Part shown: positions 61,510 through 64,000 of the stretch, one piece after another
Numbering within the stretch: position 1 is the first letter of the stretch
Layout of the letters: the number at the start of each line of letters is the position of its first letter
Translations under genes and position numbers: made by a program
Assembly: GCA_013397935.1 (NCBI GenBank)
Contig: VZRN01001305.1
Location: 828,467-892,466 of the forward strand
Direction: 5' to 3'
Source of the DNA: Dasyornis broadbenti
Taxonomy: Eukaryota > Chordata > Aves > Passeriformes > Dasyornithidae
Length of the DNA stretch: 64,000 nucleotides
The notes under the pieces: generated by a model
What the model was told of the DNA's origin: nothing
What the model saw: the letters and a program-made list of their open reading frames with translations, nothing else
The model's database searches: none

Positions 61510-63565
61510 AGATGAGATTAATCATTGATGTGACCTCCTGTTCACAACCATTTCACTACAGCTTTGTGCAGTCTAGCTGTATTTATGTCTCCTACTGTAG
61601 ACCTAGGGAAGGAAGAAACACTGTGGGGCAAGAAAAGCTGTGAATCCCATGTAAATGCAAAGCTGATTTTTATATATTCAGAGAGAAGCAAGCTAGTTGG
61701 AGTTTCCCAAAGCTTACCAGAAGGTAAGTGTATGCATGCAGATCACTATTATACAACAGCCCCAAAGTCTCCTACAGAAACCACCCCGCTTTTTGACAGA
61801 TGCTCTTCAAATGAAGAGAGAGGGTTCACTTCAAGTGTCCATTTACAGACATCTGCAGATTGCTGGATATTCAAAATATTTGAAGGGGACTGGCAGATAA
61901 GAAAGGACTTCCAGGAAACCTAGGCCCTTCTAGGGCAGCAGTCTAGGGCTTGCTGCAATATCCCACAGAATCTACAGTGACAACCCAATATTACTAGACA
62001 AGTTAAAGACCTCAGTCCCAGCCCTATTCTCTGCTCCAGAGAGCTTCACAGTAGGATTTGTCACTGGGGAAGCTGGGACAGACTAGCTTATGTAGGAACA
62101 GTTTTAGGTCAACTCTAAACACTTGTGCACCTAATGTGAGGAAGAAGTATTCAGAACTGCTTAAAAGGTAAAATAAAACACATGCAGTAGATTCTTGCAT
62201 AATTTCTCACCAGTTGACAGAAAAATAATTTAAAAGGGTTAATTTTTCCTCAATGTAAAGATGAGACTGTGTCACAGAGAAAAGGGTTTTTTTCTGACGT
62301 TATCTAGCTAAGAATTTCCTGTCCAGAAACCTACACTACTTCTATAGATGTTTAGAGTTTAGAAAATGAAGCAGTTGCTACGTGACCAGCTCGAAAATCG
62401 CAAAGCTAAGATAGATGCCAATGCAGTCCTACACACAGCAATGAATGCCACAGCTTCATCTGTGAGTCATCTGCCCACAGAATAACATTTCTACCAAATT
62501 GTGTACCATGGAGTCTCCTTCATCAAACATGCTTGGATTCAATGATCAGGAAAAAGCAAGTTAACTTTGCCAAGTAAATGAGATTGACCCTGTATCAATG
62601 ACTCTAATAATACAGTTAAAAGAAACAGCTCCTAACAGAACGTCCATGCATACAAATGAAAATGATGAATAAAAAGCCTTTCCTACACCGCCTATTGAGA
62701 ACACAAAATGAGATTTAAAAGAAAACAAATGCTGCCGCCTAGAGAGCAAGGTGGAAATCCACAAATCCAACCTCTTAGTTCTGACTGTCAGCCACAGGAT
62801 TCAGACCATGGCTCTCCCTTCTGCTCTTGCCTGTGTCATCCAGGAGAGACTTCTCTCTTCCTCTAGATACCAATGTAGTATTAGCCAGGACTAACCAGCT
62901 ACACTTCCGGTTGAGAATGCCTTCATGCCCTTCCAAGGGTGCCTGAAGCAAGGGTCTGAGCACTTCCAAACTATCCACAGCTAAGCTGGGAGCTGGAGCC
63001 CAGCTGTCCCAGAAAACACACACTGTGCCTGCTGAGCAACAGTACGTGGAGTTCAGGGAACATTTTTTAACGTGTTTCCTGGGCCAATTTAAAAACAATT
63101 AAAATTCCACAGGAAGGAGAGTTGGAAATTAAATCAGTTTTAAAAAGCTCTTCTTGTAACTCAATCAGGGAAAAAGCCCATTCAGCTCTACATTTCATTA
63201 GCAAAAGCCAGTAAGACATCTTCTGACCATCGTTTGGTCTATATGGATGGCTGAACATTCTCCTCCCAGTGAGATTAGGACTGTGCTGATCCTGTGAAGC
63301 TAGAAAATATCATAAAATCCTAATCAGTCAAAATATTGTCCAACCACCTGAGCTCAGACAGAAAAGAGATCCTTTCTTGATTCACAATCATGCCATCCAG
63401 CTAGCATAACTCGTTAGCCTCACACACATGTAATAAGCTAATGGGAATGTTTTCTGTAAGGTTGTTGATGTCTAAGATTACAGTAACATCCTTCTATGAT
63501 ACTGTATTATGAATTATGCTATGAAGCTGTTATTATATGTTAATATTATGTTATTATAAGTTATG
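61510..63565. other. gene-poor region, nothing recognised
   Basis: AT-rich DNA without a recognisable exon or repeat. Near 63480-63570 there are short iterations of TTATTATA/ATTATG with AAGCTGT that lead into the next CR1 fragment. Confidence 0.4.
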
Positions 63566-63570
63566 TTGTG

Positions 63571-63705
63571 AAGCTGTGCCAGGAGAGGTTTAGGTTGGAT
63601 ATTAGGAAAAAATTCTTCACACAGAGGGCAGTTGGGCACTGAAACAGGCTCCCTGGGAAGCACCAAGACTGAGTTCAAGAAGTGTTTGGACAATGCTCTC
63701 AATAT
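63571..63705 (+). mobile_element. CR1 LINE 3' UTR-proximal fragment
   Basis: AAGCTGTGCCAGGAGAGGTT, TAGGTTGGATATTAGGAAAA, ATTCTTCACACAGAGGGC and GAAACAGGCTCCCTGGGAAG are in the same order as the avian CR1 region just upstream of its 3' terminus. The terminal repeat itself is absent. Plus-strand orientation; about 135 bases. Confidence 0.85.
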
Positions 63706-63729
63706 TGTCCTAAATGTAATGTACAGTTT

Positions 63730-64000
63730 TAACTTAAAACAAAAAAAATTAAACCCATCATACTGAAATTCAACATCTTTTTGAGCTACAAAGCTTCATA
63801 AACACCCAACTGGCGTACACTACTGTTTGGGGTTATTTTTTGCTTCCAGCCCTCCAGCTGTGCCATTGTTATAGTTTCTTTTCCACTTTCTCGAGCCCAA
63901 CGTTGGGTGCCAATTATGTCATGGTTTGAGCCTGGCCAAATGCCAGGTACCCCCAAATTAACACACCCACACCCAGGGCTCATGAGTTGAGATAAGGAAA
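63730..64000 (-). mobile_element. edge of an endogenous retrovirus: 5' LTR end, primer-binding site and leader
   Basis: Read on the minus strand, an LTR enters from beyond the window and ends AACCATGACA at 63917. After TAAT there follows TGGCACCCAACGTTGGGC (63912-63895), which matches the primer-binding site complementary to tRNA-Lys1,2 (TGGCGCCCAACGTGGGGC) at most positions. About 160 bases of leader follow, with a short open frame, before the sequence becomes AT-rich and meets the CR1 fragment. No gag, pol or env coding sequence is seen in the window, so the internal part is truncated here or was disrupted. The LTR is a different subfamily (TGTCATGGTTTGAGCC) from the one at 58.2 kb. Confidence 0.75.

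Noticed and set aside
47800..64000. Search for SPINK2 or REST, which follow HOPX in human
   Set aside because: No Kazal cysteine pattern and no zinc-finger arrays were found, so they lie outside this window or are absent.
1..64000. CRISPR arrays, tRNA or rRNA genes, bacterial-type operons
   Set aside because: No regularly spaced direct repeats, cloverleaf-like box A/B pairs or rRNA sequence were noticed by eye, and the DNA is plainly vertebrate. A tRNAscan or Rfam search could still find small RNAs.

Overview
This is vertebrate nuclear DNA, almost certainly from a bird. Coding exons are short, split by GT-AG introns and preceded by CpG islands. The dominant interspersed repeats are CR1 LINE tails and endogenous retrovirus LTRs of an avian type that begin TGTCATGGTTT. 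I cannot name the species. The sequence is a draft assembly: two N-runs (1340-1385 and 27894-28138) and four single N bases (5093, 33917, 34134, 51821).

Layout from left to right. (1) SARAF on the minus strand, exons 1-3 only (4735 down to 2198); its last exons are not seen. (2) LEPROTL1 on the plus strand (5058-8055), head to head with SARAF across a shared CpG island. (3) SRP72 on the plus strand (11758-25637), 19 coding exons and 673 residues, with a CR1 relic just upstream. (4) ARL9 on the plus strand (about 27870-32714), with its first exon partly lost in the large N gap. (5) SPMAP2L (THEGL) on the plus strand (33950-42689), nine exons and 300 residues carrying eight THEG repeats. (6) HOPX on the minus strand (47397 down to 44858), 73 residues, with a TATA box and a CArG-like element upstream. 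(7) About 16 kb without a recognisable gene (47.8-64 kb). It holds an orphan CpG island near 52 kb, a solo LTR at 58.2 kb, CR1 fragments at 61.2 and 63.6 kb, and the edge of an endogenous retrovirus with a primer-binding site at the right end.

The order SRP72-ARL9-SPMAP2L-HOPX matches human 4q12. SARAF-LEPROTL1 matches human 8p12, so the interval at about 8.1-11.7 kb joins two blocks that are separate in human. The genes do unrelated housekeeping or tissue-specific jobs: store-operated calcium entry control, endosomal receptor trafficking, the signal recognition particle, a small GTPase-like protein, sperm microtubules and a cardiac/epithelial transcription cofactor. They do not form a pathway. 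I found no sign of a novel multi-gene system. The unusual points are structural: a GC-AG intron in SRP72, an ARL9 G3 motif without the catalytic glutamine, the synteny junction, the orphan CpG island and the retroviral remnants.
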